This document shows positions 26,819-35,393 of a stretch of DNA of 64,000 nucleotides, in pieces (the first letter of the stretch is position 1; each line of letters opens with the position of its first letter). Both the position numbers and the translations under genes were made by a program. This stretch comes from Clostridiales bacterium (GTDB lineage Bacteria; Bacillota; Clostridia; DUPQ01): assembly GCA_023145435.1 (NCBI GenBank), contig JAGLDS010000007.1:20731-84730 (forward strand). The letters run 5' to 3'. The notes under the pieces are model-generated. The model saw only the letters and a list, made by a program, of their open reading frames with translations. It had not been told where the DNA came from and did no database searches.

Positions 26819-26823
26819 CATGT

Positions 26824-26851
26824 ATTATACTATACTAATCTTTATAGTCAA
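26824..26851 (-). promoter_or_regulatory. Promoter of the T-box-cysS transcript
   Basis: Read on the minus strand: TTGACT at 26851-26846 and TATAAT at 26829-26824, spaced by 16 bases. The -35 box overlaps the TGA stop codon of the preceding DUF4091 gene. Confidence 0.75.
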
Positions 26852-28575
26852 GCAAGTATGTTATAAATTAAATTAAGTGCTTGCTCGTAATCTTTGATAT
26901 CAAGTGAGAATGGAACTTCTTTCGAATTCTCATCATATCCACTATTAGTAATTTCTAAAAGAGAGGTATTTCCCATAAGCAATTGTTTAATTTTTCCTTT
27001 AATTGTGACATCTTTAAAAGCTGCTCGCTCTAATAAATCATAACACTCTACCATTCTTTTCATGGCAAAATAACGAATAGTTAAAATTGGCCCACCAAAA
27101 TTTCCGGGGTAAACAAAGTTCATATCTCCTGCCAGCCAACCATCGCTTCTAAAAGAAATTTTTTCTCTTGGTTTTTCAGGCCAAGCTGTATAGTTCCATC
27201 GCAAAAACCCATTTAGATTTAATAGGGATGTTAAATAGCCAATAAAACAACTTTCTAATAAATTTGATTTAATAAAGGTATTAGGAAAGTGAGGGCGGCA
27301 ACAAACATACCAAGACAATCGCTTACTATTTTTTAAAGCTAATTGTTCAAAGAAGGTGACATCTTCATTTAAGCAACGAAGAGAAGGGACCAAATCACTA
27401 AGAACATCATCAAATTCTTTAGTAAATATAGCATGATTAATCGCTGCTTTAAATTTAAATTTAGGTGCAATAGATAAAATAGCATTTATGGTTTTTCTAT
27501 ATCTATCAATGTCATCTGGCTCGTCAGCTATTATCCTAACACGGTCAATAATTGATTTATCAATAAAATATTCATATAATAATTTTATATATCCTTTTAT
27601 TTCAACACCTGTTTTCATGTATTTATATGTTTTATCAGTTTGATCATAATATCTTATTCTAATTCCATCTGGAAAATCATTAGCAACTTTTCCAAAGTTT
27701 TTTTGTTTATCCATCCATATTCCTGATAATCCAAACACTTCAATTTCTGCAGTAATTCCATATTGCTTACATAAATCAATATATCTATCTAGAACACTGT
27801 AATCACATATGAAATTACCGTAAGAATCTTTAATAACAGAAATATAGTTATATTCAAACAAATCAGTGGGTTCTTTTAAATCATTAAATGTTTTTTGCCC
27901 TGACCAAGGAATATCAGAAGCAATAACTGTTACAGCTTTTTGGCCAAGGTATGATAAGCTTTTTATGTAATTTTCAATTATAGTAAAGTGATCATCTGAA
28001 AAAAGTTTAACTTCATGTTTTCTTGCTATGTTTGATAAATGTTGCCAAAGGTTTAAATGAAGCATAGTATTTTTTGTTTGATTCATAATAATATTTTTTA
28101 CTATAACTTCAAATGGAAGAGATATAATACAACTTTCGTCTTTAAACATTTCACGCTGATATATATTAACCATACCTTTATATTTCTTAGCTTTATCATA
28201 TTTATCAATATCTAATTTAATAAATAGTGGAACTTCTTCAAACTTCTCTACATCAAAATACTCAATTGGATTTAAACTATCAGTATGAGAGACACCTAAA
28301 TCATCTTCCATATAATCTTGCTTATAAATGGTGATATTAGAAAGGTTGTCACATATTACTTCAATTCTATAAGTTTTTTGTGAAGGGAAAATTGAAAAGA
28401 CAGAATTATTTGTAAGTGCTAATTGCCAAGGTTCGCTATTTTCTAAGAATAATGAAAAAGCTACATAGCTATTTTTCACACCAATTAAAGAAATGGTTTG
28501 TTGCTCATATAGATTGTTTTTTTTACCTTTTATATGTTTATAGAATTCAGATTGAAATCCTATTTTTAAAGTCAT
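26848..28575 (-). CDS. DUF4091-domain glycan-active protein
   Basis: 575 residues. The C-terminal DUF4091 signature is present: a WYVCCRPHFPN strand, FLRWNYTAWPEKP and a GDMNFVYPG segment followed by an I-R-x-x-x-M-K-R-M-V-E-C-Y-D-L-L helix. The protein has a TIM-barrel-like middle that begins LNLWQHL and a beta-rich N-terminal part. No signal peptide is seen, so it probably acts in the cytoplasm. DUF4091 proteins are found with glycoside hydrolases, but their reaction is not established. It overlaps the upstream gene by 4 bases (ATGA), so the two are translated as a pair. Confidence 0.82.
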   Translation of the reverse strand: MTLKIGFQSEFYKHIKGKKNNLYEQQTISLIGVKNSYVAFSLFLENSEPWQLALTNNSVFSIFPSQKTYRIEVICDNLSNITIYKQDYMEDDLGVSHTDSLNPIEYFDVEKFEEVPLFIKLDIDKYDKAKKYKGMVNIYQREMFKDESCIISLPFEVIVKNIIMNQTKNTMLHLNLWQHLSNIARKHEVKLFSDDHFTIIENYIKSLSYLGQKAVTVIASDIPWSGQKTFNDLKEPTDLFEYNYISVIKDSYGNFICDYSVLDRYIDLCKQYGITAEIEVFGLSGIWMDKQKNFGKVANDFPDGIRIRYYDQTDKTYKYMKTGVEIKGYIKLLYEYFIDKSIIDRVRIIADEPDDIDRYRKTINAILSIAPKFKFKAAINHAIFTKEFDDVLSDLVPSLRCLNEDVTFFEQLALKNSKRLSWYVCCRPHFPNTFIKSNLLESCFIGYLTSLLNLNGFLRWNYTAWPEKPREKISFRSDGWLAGDMNFVYPGNFGGPILTIRYFAMKRMVECYDLLERAAFKDVTIKGKIKQLLMGNTSLLEITNSGYDENSKEVPFSLDIKDYEQALNLIYNILA

Positions 28576-29933
28576 AATATATCCTCCTTGAAAGTTAAAG
28601 CATATAGGTCACTATCAAGTAATTCAAATAGTAATCTAACAGGTTTATTGTAATAGTCTTTATAGTCATTGTCGAATTTCACTAAATCACTTATTTCATC
28701 ACCGTACATTTCTAAGGAGGAAGCAATTTTATTTTTATTTTCATCAAGCAAATGAATAATAACATAACCAATAGCAGAGGTTGCGTAGTTAATATACAAG
28801 TTACCTTTAGATAATAAAAAAGGTTTGGTCATCATTTCACCTTTTTGGTAATTAGCGTGTATTGATGCAAAGCCGTGTTTTCTAATTGATAATCGTCTAA
28901 TCCCAGCTGTGCTAGTTCTATAGTGTTCACTGATGTACATGGAAAATTCTTTATCATTATTGTTAATAATGCCTAAAGCCATCATATTATTTCGATTAAC
29001 CCAATTCTCACGATCTAACCCTGGGCGAACATAAGCTTCCATAAAAGGGCGATGCCATAATATACCATCATGTGATGACATGAAAACCCCATCTGACACA
29101 CCAGTATCACCAGCATTGAAAAAATCTCTTTCTCTATTTTTCACATATCGCTTTGGAAAAGATAAATAAGTATTGGTTTCTGGACAAATTGTAGTTGCGT
29201 TTGTATAAAACTCATCATGGTTATCAAAGTCATAGCTGTTTTTCACATTAGTTGACCAATGAATAAAATCATTAGATTCGCAAGATTGTATTGCTCTTAT
29301 ACCTTCATATTCTTTAGGATTATCTAGATGATTATTACTAAAGTACCGTGAGTAACATCGATACTTATCAATATTACAATCATAAAAGACAACATTTTGT
29401 GAGTCAAACATTCCATCGGTTAAAATAGGTTCTTCCTTTATTTTTGTAAAGTGAATACCATCAGATGAATAAAGGCCATATAATTTTGCTTTATTTATAC
29501 CTATACGTTTATGTCCACCAACTGCTTTGAATTTTTGATGTTCTTTACAATTTGGATTATTATCAATAAAAGGTGTAAAATTATGGCAGATTTCTGAGTC
29601 TTTTAAAATAATGTTATTATCTTTGTTCCCATTAAATTCCACCATATTAAAAGATGGTTTATCAAAATGAATTCCATCATTTGAAATTGCTAGACAAGTA
29701 ACCTCATAATCAGTTTTGCTATTATTTCTAACAGAAATTCCTCTATAATATAAGTAATACTGCTTACCAACAGGCAAAATGGTAACATAACCACTTGTAG
29801 AACATTCATATGGTAAATCAAAGGACAATACTCGTTCTTCTCTTTTTGGTTCGTGTAGTTTTAGGGAAGTACCCTTTTGATATTCAATCAGTGAATTATC
29901 TACAAACATAATTGTTTTAGAAAGTTTTTTCAT
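28572..29933 (-). CDS. Glycosidase-like five-bladed propeller protein (GH32/43/130-like)
   Basis: 453 residues with repeated beta-propeller blades of the glycan type: SNDGIHFDKP and YSSDGIHFTKI are copies of the S-x-D-G-x-x-F/W motif, with SHDGILWHRP as a third and SNDFIHWS as a fourth. The final 90 residues form a beta-sandwich. No signal peptide is present. GH32, GH43 and GH130 have this fold; family and catalytic carboxylates cannot be fixed from sequence alone. The gene starts a two-gene leftward operon with the DUF4091 gene. AAGGA precedes the ATG. Confidence 0.7.
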   Translation of the reverse strand: MKKLSKTIMFVDNSLIEYQKGTSLKLHEPKREERVLSFDLPYECSTSGYVTILPVGKQYYLYYRGISVRNNSKTDYEVTCLAISNDGIHFDKPSFNMVEFNGNKDNNIILKDSEICHNFTPFIDNNPNCKEHQKFKAVGGHKRIGINKAKLYGLYSSDGIHFTKIKEEPILTDGMFDSQNVVFYDCNIDKYRCYSRYFSNNHLDNPKEYEGIRAIQSCESNDFIHWSTNVKNSYDFDNHDEFYTNATTICPETNTYLSFPKRYVKNRERDFFNAGDTGVSDGVFMSSHDGILWHRPFMEAYVRPGLDRENWVNRNNMMALGIINNNDKEFSMYISEHYRTSTAGIRRLSIRKHGFASIHANYQKGEMMTKPFLLSKGNLYINYATSAIGYVIIHLLDENKNKIASSLEMYGDEISDLVKFDNDYKDYYNKPVRLLFELLDSDLYALTFKEDIL

Positions 29934-29960
29934 AATATATCCTTACTTTTTGGTGAACCT

Positions 29961-29969
29961 ATTATATCA
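29961..29969 (-). promoter_or_regulatory. Extended -10 promoter of the leftward glycan pair
   Basis: On the minus strand TGATATAAT at 29969-29961 is a perfect extended -10 element about 30 bases before the ATG of the propeller gene. It sits back-to-back with the rightward promoter at 29975. Confidence 0.6.
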
Positions 29970-29974
29970 TGTTG

Positions 29975-29983
29975 TGCTATAAT
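29975..29983 (+). promoter_or_regulatory. Extended -10 promoter of the 30007 gene
   Basis: TGCTATAAT at 29975-29983 is an extended -10 element. The leader would be about 17 bases and contain CAAGGAG before the ATG. It is only 5 bases from the divergent box at 29961-29969, so only one polymerase can bind at a time. Confidence 0.6.
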
Positions 29984-30006
29984 AGACATAGGTCAAGGAG
30001 AAAAAT

Positions 30007-30249
30007 ATGGGTCTAACTTCATTTATTATAGGAATTGTAAGTTTAATATTAGCTTTTCTTCCATTTACCCATTTTGCCAGTATTCTTCCTGCTATTATTG
30101 GGTTTATTTTGGGAATAACTGATTTAGCTTATTCTAGAAAAAAGGAAGAGTATAAAAGAGGGTTTGCCATAAGTGGGGTTGTTCTTTGTACCATAGCTTT
30201 GGCATTTAGTGTCATTTGGACGGTACTATTCGTTGTTGCTATCACATGA
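30007..30249 (+). CDS. Small DUF4190-like membrane protein
   Basis: 80 residues with hydrophobic helices at about 4-38 (helical hairpin) and 52-78, joined by a basic loop (YSRKKEEYKRG). The GIVSLILAF opening and GFAISGVVLC segment are like the short DUF4190 integral membrane family, whose function is unknown. A strong AAGGAG is present. Its stop overlaps the start of the radical SAM gene (ATGA), so they are coupled. Confidence 0.75.
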   Translation: MGLTSFIIGIVSLILAFLPFTHFASILPAIIGFILGITDLAYSRKKEEYKRGFAISGVVLCTIALAFSVIWTVLFVVAIT

Positions 30250-31868
30250 AAAAAATAAAAATAATTGCAATTAATTCAAAATTTATTCATAGTAATACAG
30301 CTGTTTGGTATTTACACTATTCGTTACTACGCAAACAACTTTTATCTACCATTGAAACATTAACAATTAATGATCCATATGACCAAATGATTAGAAAAGT
30401 CATTAGCGATTATCCAGATGTTATTTGTTTTTCTTGCTATATATGGAATATTGAATATGTAAAAAGGTTAAGTGTAGATATTAAAAAAATAAAACCAGAG
30501 ATTAAAATTGTATTAGGAGGACCTGAGGTTTCTTTTGATTATGAAAAGTTGCTTAATAATTATCCAATTGATGTGATTATAAGAGGCGAAGGAGAGAATG
30601 TAATTAGTAACGTGATCAATGGTGATTATACTTTTGGTTGCGCTTACATAAAAGATGGCACTATACATGATACTGGATATGCAATACTTAATGACTTAGA
30701 AGATATACCTTTTATTTATACACCTGAATTTTTCATGAAAAATAGCAATAAAATTATATATTATGAAGCTTCAAGAGGCTGTCCTTATCAATGTGTATAT
30801 TGTTTATCTTCAACATCAAAAGGTATTAGATACTTATCGTTAAATAGAGTACTTAATGAACTTACTTTATTAGCAAATTCATCTGTAAAACAAATAAAAT
30901 TCGTAGATCGAACTTTTAATTTAGAAAAAGGACGAACTATAAAAATTTTACAACATATAAAAAACCTTGAATGTAAATGTAATTTCCATCTTGAAATTTA
31001 TCCAGCATCTTTATCTAAAGAAGTTATTAGCTTTCTTGCTAGTATACCAAGTGGTCGTGTTCAAATTGAAGCAGGTATTCAATCAACTAATGAACTTACA
31101 TTAACCTCATCTAAGAGATTTCAAAACAGTCAATTAGCACTAACTAATTCTTCTACAATTATTAATAATAGCAATATTCATGTTCATCTTGATTTAATTG
31201 CAGGGTTACCATTTGAAAACTTAGAAACTTTTAGAATCTCAGTTAATGAAACCATAATGGTTTTTCCACACATGTTGCAAGTTGGATTCTTAAAGGGGTT
31301 AAAAGGTACAGCAATTTTTAAATTTGAAGATTATCAGTTTATGGAAAAATCTCCATATGAAGTGTTAGTAACAAAATGGCTATCAACAGAACAACTTTTA
31401 GAAATAAAAGACATTGAAAATATAGTAGATGATTTTTACAACAGCCAAAAATTTAGACAAACATTTTTGTATTTATTTAAGCAAACAAATTCTCCTTATA
31501 ATCTGTTATTAAGTATAGCTACTCATATAAAAGTAAATTTTGATGAAAATCACCATACGGGAGAAAATGAAAAATATGAAATATTGCTTACTCTATTTAA
31601 CGATGTACCGCTGATTAAAGAATACTTATTGCTAGATTACTTAAGTACTCATAAAAGCAAATCAATACCATCATTTTTTAATTATAAATATCAACTCAAA
31701 GAAGCGGTTTTTACTTATTTTCAAAGTATAGGTAAAAATGCAAAAGTAGAATATAAGAATACTAACATTGCTAGTTTGAAATTTGATAAAAGACAAGTAT
31801 ATCTTTTTGATTATCGAATTAAAAATAGTGTAACAAATACATTTAAATATGAAATAATTGAATTATAG
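30246..31868 (+). CDS. B12-binding-domain radical SAM protein, DUF4080 type
   Basis: 540 residues from the ATG at 30246, which overlaps the previous stop as ATGA; a longer TTG start has no support. The N-terminal half is a cobalamin-binding-like Rossmann domain (VLGGPEVSFDYE). The radical SAM core follows with C179xxxC183xxC186 (CPYQCVYC). The C-terminal region (EKSPYEVLVTKWLSTEQLLEIK) is DUF4080. Relatives often carry out methylation or ring chemistry, but no substrate is known. The usual cobalamin DxHxxG signature is not seen, so B12 binding is not shown. No Shine-Dalgarno is present because of coupling. Confidence 0.85.
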   Translation: MKKIKIIAINSKFIHSNTAVWYLHYSLLRKQLLSTIETLTINDPYDQMIRKVISDYPDVICFSCYIWNIEYVKRLSVDIKKIKPEIKIVLGGPEVSFDYEKLLNNYPIDVIIRGEGENVISNVINGDYTFGCAYIKDGTIHDTGYAILNDLEDIPFIYTPEFFMKNSNKIIYYEASRGCPYQCVYCLSSTSKGIRYLSLNRVLNELTLLANSSVKQIKFVDRTFNLEKGRTIKILQHIKNLECKCNFHLEIYPASLSKEVISFLASIPSGRVQIEAGIQSTNELTLTSSKRFQNSQLALTNSSTIINNSNIHVHLDLIAGLPFENLETFRISVNETIMVFPHMLQVGFLKGLKGTAIFKFEDYQFMEKSPYEVLVTKWLSTEQLLEIKDIENIVDDFYNSQKFRQTFLYLFKQTNSPYNLLLSIATHIKVNFDENHHTGENEKYEILLTLFNDVPLIKEYLLLDYLSTHKSKSIPSFFNYKYQLKEAVFTYFQSIGKNAKVEYKNTNIASLKFDKRQVYLFDYRIKNSVTNTFKYEIIEL

Positions 31869-31927
31869 TTCATGGAACAATGACAAAAAATGTAATATAA
31901 TATTCTTCTAGAAAGGATGTTATAGTC

Positions 31928-32125
31928 ATGAAAAAAAACGGATATATAACTGTAGAAGCATTATTAGTGTTTCCTGTAGTTCTATTACTAATTGTAGCTT
32001 TTGTTTTTGTCATACTTAAATTAACAGAAAAAGATTTTGCTAAAAAGGAAATACCTTACATTGAAGAAATTTATCAAGTGGATTCTCTAATTAGAAAAAC
32101 ATTGTTGTTTGAAGATGTATTTTAA
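31928..32125 (+). CDS. Short TadE-type membrane protein
   Basis: 65 residues. A short basic leader (MKKNG) is followed by YITVEALLVFPVVLLLIVAF, the TadE/pseudopilin signature with the glutamate five residues after the leader glycine. A prepilin-type peptidase would cleave after the glycine. The rest is a short amphipathic tail. It is the first of three such genes in a row. GAAAGGATG is 8 bases before the ATG. Confidence 0.8.
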   Translation: MKKNGYITVEALLVFPVVLLLIVAFVFVILKLTEKDFAKKEIPYIEEIYQVDSLIRKTLLFEDVF

Positions 32126-34148
32126 ACCAAAAGGATCAATTACAATATTTTTATGTATCACCATGCCTATTATTATTATTTTATGTGCAGTGTTAGTAGA
32201 TGTTTATTTATTAAAGAGTGGTAAAAGTATAATAACCAATCAGGTTGATATTGCTTGTTACTCAATTTTAGGTGAGTACTCTTCTTATTTAAAAAACCAG
32301 TATGACCTTTATGCTTATGAAATTGATGATTACTTATTGGAACCAATGGTTTTTGAATTAATGGAAAAGAATCTAGCCGATTTATCTATTTATGATTTTA
32401 AAATTGAAGATATATCAATAAAAAAAGAAAACCCTTTAATTAGAACAGATATATTAACTACACAAATCCAAAAAATCATGAGTGATTCAATTTATAAAAC
32501 AATCATTAACGAAACTTATGCTCGATTATCTTCTGTAACCTCAATAGGAGAAACACTACAAGTAATAAAAGATAAATGGGAATTTGATGAAGTTGTAAAA
32601 GTAATTAATGATAATCTAAGGTACTTAAAAATTATTATAGAAGGGGAGGGACAAGAGGTCTTTGTAAATATGTTAGGTGAAAATAATGAATTTGATCAAG
32701 CGTTACAAGAATTTATGAGTATTTATCATAAGATTATAGATATTAATAATACTATTGCCATATTAGAAAACCAAGCAGATGAGGGTATATATCAAGTTGA
32801 ATTATTGTTACAAGATAAAGGTTATCTTAAAGAACAATTAGTAACAGTATATCAATTATCAATTAATAAAATTTTAAGTGAACTTTTAGCAATCAATAAC
32901 CAAGCAATTACTAAAATAACAGAGGTAGTACTTTCAATTGATAAGTTACATCTACTTTCAAGTATTATTGAAAGCAAAATTGAATCAATAGATCAATGCC
33001 CTGATTATTTAAAGGAAATTCTTATATATGTAAACACCATTCTTTATGATGTGGAAAGTGCTATTGTTATTGAAACTTTTGAAATAGTAAAAGAAAAAAT
33101 AAACGAAAATATAATATCACTTACATCTACCATAGTTATTACAGAAAATATATATGAAAAAGTACTAAATGAGCAAACGATTTCAGATGATGAGCAAGTT
33201 TCCATGGATTTTTTATATCATAGTAATCTATCAATTAGTGTATATAGTTTATTAGAGGCTGGAAAGGAAGAAGATAAGAGAAACTTTTTTGAAAAAATTG
33301 GAGAACAGGTAATAACATTACAAGTTGGAGAGGATGCTATAATACCTGAAGGGACATACCTTCCATCAAACCAAATATATTCTGATGAACAACTATTTGA
33401 TATTGATGTAAGTGGAGATAGTACTGCTGATGCAGAAAATAAACTTGAACAAGCAAAGGGTTTGTTTTCAAAGCTAATTACTAATGTTAAAGAAGAAACC
33501 TATCTAAATGAATACATTTTACAGTATTTTATATATCAAACTTCTAAAGAAAAAATAATGTTTTCTCACTTTTTTAATAACGAAGTTGAATATATTTTAT
33601 ATGGAAGACATTCACAACATATGAATATGACTCTAACAAAAGGTACATTGCTACTAGCTAGATTTGCCTTGAATACTATCCATGTTTATTCTGATTTAGA
33701 AAAACAAACTAAAGCAAATACCATTGCTACTATGGTTGCTGGATGGTGGACCTTTGGTGCAGGAATTCCAGTTATGGCAAATTTAATACTTTGTGCTTGG
33801 GCAGTTGCGGAAGCTGGATTGGATGTTAAGGCTTTATCAAATGGAGAATATGTTCCTATTTATAAGCTAACAGGAGATTGGAAATTAGACATTGGATTTA
33901 ATAAAATTGGTAGCCAAACTCCAGAAATACTACAAATAAACTATGAAGACTATCTTAGGATTTTATTATATGACAAGAATAAAGAAGATAAATTATTACG
34001 GGTTTTAGACATTATATCACTAAATAGTCCACCAACATTTGATTTAGGTCAAGCCTATACTACTATTTCCATAGAAGTTACGGTTTCTCAAAAAAGTTTA
34101 TTAGGGAAAAGACATGTTTATATCATTAAAACAACACAATCATACTAA
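32115..34148 (+). CDS. DUF5702 / TadG-like envelope protein
   Basis: 677 residues starting at the ATG at 32115, which overlaps the previous gene; a TTG two codons earlier is less likely. It begins KGSITIFLCITMPIIIILCAVLVDVYLLKSG, a TadG-like anchor helix. The ectodomain of about 560 residues has long predicted coiled coils. A hydrophobic segment near residue 540-570 (TIATMVAGWWTFGAGIPVMANLILCAW) may be a second span. This is the layout of clostridial DUF5702 proteins linked to Tad pili. The function is unproven. It ends inside the next TadE-like gene. Confidence 0.82.
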   Translation: MYFKPKGSITIFLCITMPIIIILCAVLVDVYLLKSGKSIITNQVDIACYSILGEYSSYLKNQYDLYAYEIDDYLLEPMVFELMEKNLADLSIYDFKIEDISIKKENPLIRTDILTTQIQKIMSDSIYKTIINETYARLSSVTSIGETLQVIKDKWEFDEVVKVINDNLRYLKIIIEGEGQEVFVNMLGENNEFDQALQEFMSIYHKIIDINNTIAILENQADEGIYQVELLLQDKGYLKEQLVTVYQLSINKILSELLAINNQAITKITEVVLSIDKLHLLSSIIESKIESIDQCPDYLKEILIYVNTILYDVESAIVIETFEIVKEKINENIISLTSTIVITENIYEKVLNEQTISDDEQVSMDFLYHSNLSISVYSLLEAGKEEDKRNFFEKIGEQVITLQVGEDAIIPEGTYLPSNQIYSDEQLFDIDVSGDSTADAENKLEQAKGLFSKLITNVKEETYLNEYILQYFIYQTSKEKIMFSHFFNNEVEYILYGRHSQHMNMTLTKGTLLLARFALNTIHVYSDLEKQTKANTIATMVAGWWTFGAGIPVMANLILCAWAVAEAGLDVKALSNGEYVPIYKLTGDWKLDIGFNKIGSQTPEILQINYEDYLRILLYDKNKEDKLLRVLDIISLNSPPTFDLGQAYTTISIEVTVSQKSLLGKRHVYIIKTTQSY

Positions 34149-34923
34149 AGGGTCAATTACAGTTGAAGCACTAATGGTTTTACCCATTGTTATTATAATT
34201 TTTTCTTGCTTTTTATATCTTATAGCTTATATTTCTGTGATAACAACTATTAAAAATGACTTACATGAAAAAGTATTAGAAATGGCAGTTTATGATTATG
34301 CCATAGGTTTTTCTTTACCTACAATTGTTAGATTATATGATAAAGAACAAAAAGACACACGACATCTTACTTATGCTTTTTGTCATAGTGAAACCTTTGG
34401 TAACCAAATAACTCTTGTTTTTGATGGGGTCTTTAATGGATATGTAAGTACATCTAAAATTCATCTTTCGCAAACTATCTATAAATTTAACGGAGATCAT
34501 TTAGATTATGATGATGAATTTATTTGGGAACTTGATAATTTCACAAGAGGAGAGAAAGTTGAAATACTCTTTGGAGGAAATTTACCAAGGTATTTTCCTA
34601 CTATTGATTACTATGATGAATTAACAGGAAAGGTGCTATCAATTACAAGTGTTAATACAACATATGAAACTTATCAAAACTATATTGGATTATATGAGAG
34701 AATAGTAAAAGATATAAATAAATTAAATAGTTTTAAGGGAACAATATTTGAAGATATATCAATAGATTATAGAGATATTACACAAAAAGAACTATTAGTT
34801 GTACTCCCTACTAATTCGTTAAATAGAGAACAACTAGCTGCAATTGAGGAGTTAACGATAATATGTAAACAATTTAATATTTTATTTACTATTAAAAGAT
34901 ATCAAAAAGCGTTGATTGAATAG
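34114..34923 (+). CDS. TadE-like membrane protein with large ectodomain
   Basis: 269 residues. The start HNHTKGSITVEALMVLPIVIIIFSC matches the TadE signature seen in the 31928 gene, preceded here by a 13-residue basic leader. The ectodomain (40-269) is beta-rich with no recognised fold. It overlaps the DUF5702 gene by 35 bases. The three genes form one transcriptional unit, and none is a pilus ATPase or secretin. Confidence 0.8.
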   Translation: MFISLKQHNHTKGSITVEALMVLPIVIIIFSCFLYLIAYISVITTIKNDLHEKVLEMAVYDYAIGFSLPTIVRLYDKEQKDTRHLTYAFCHSETFGNQITLVFDGVFNGYVSTSKIHLSQTIYKFNGDHLDYDDEFIWELDNFTRGEKVEILFGGNLPRYFPTIDYYDELTGKVLSITSVNTTYETYQNYIGLYERIVKDINKLNSFKGTIFEDISIDYRDITQKELLVVLPTNSLNREQLAAIEELTIICKQFNILFTIKRYQKALIE

Positions 34924-34979
34924 AACAATGAAAATAATATGGTGTATAATGCTATTAATGACAATAAAAGAGGTATGAT

Positions 34980-35393
34980 ATTATTATACAAAAAATTAAA
35001 CAGCTATTAACAACATATAAGCGGCCTATTAGATTTGTAACAGTGGGTGTATTAAATACTATGGTAGATTTTCTTTTATTTATTATCTTCTATCAAGTTA
35101 TAGGAATTTATTATACAATTTCACAAGTTATTGGTTATAGTGGGGGAGTCATAAATAGTTTTACATGGAATAAACTTTGGACATTTGAAAGCAAAAAAAG
35201 CAAAGGACAGACAGTTTTAGAGTTTTTGCGATTTATGGTTATTAACGGAATATCGTTAAGTGCTTCAGTCCTTTTGATTAAGTGGTTAGTAGAAGAGGGT
35301 TCCTGGAATGTATTGATTGCTAAAGTTCTTGTTACCTTAGTAGCTCAGTTAATTAACTATACAGGATATAAATTGTGGGTGTTTAAAAAATGA
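34980..35393 (+). CDS. GtrA-like polyprenol-linked sugar flippase, probable ATT start
   Basis: GtrA proteins are four-helix membrane proteins thought to flip polyprenyl-phosphate-sugars. The conserved opening RF-x-x-V-G-x-x-N-T is coded from 35030 (IRFVTVGVLNT), upstream of the first GTG at 35043. The frame is open upstream to a TAA at 34965. The only well-placed initiator is ATT at 34980, six bases after AGAGG at 34969-34973, giving 137 residues. Starting at GTG 35043 would cut the first helix lead and leave 116 residues. The four membrane helices and the terminal LWVFKK tail are typical. It overlaps the heparinase gene by 4 bases. Confidence 0.75.
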   Translation: MIIQKIKQLLTTYKRPIRFVTVGVLNTMVDFLLFIIFYQVIGIYYTISQVIGYSGGVINSFTWNKLWTFESKKSKGQTVLEFLRFMVINGISLSASVLLIKWLVEEGSWNVLIAKVLVTLVAQLINYTGYKLWVFKK

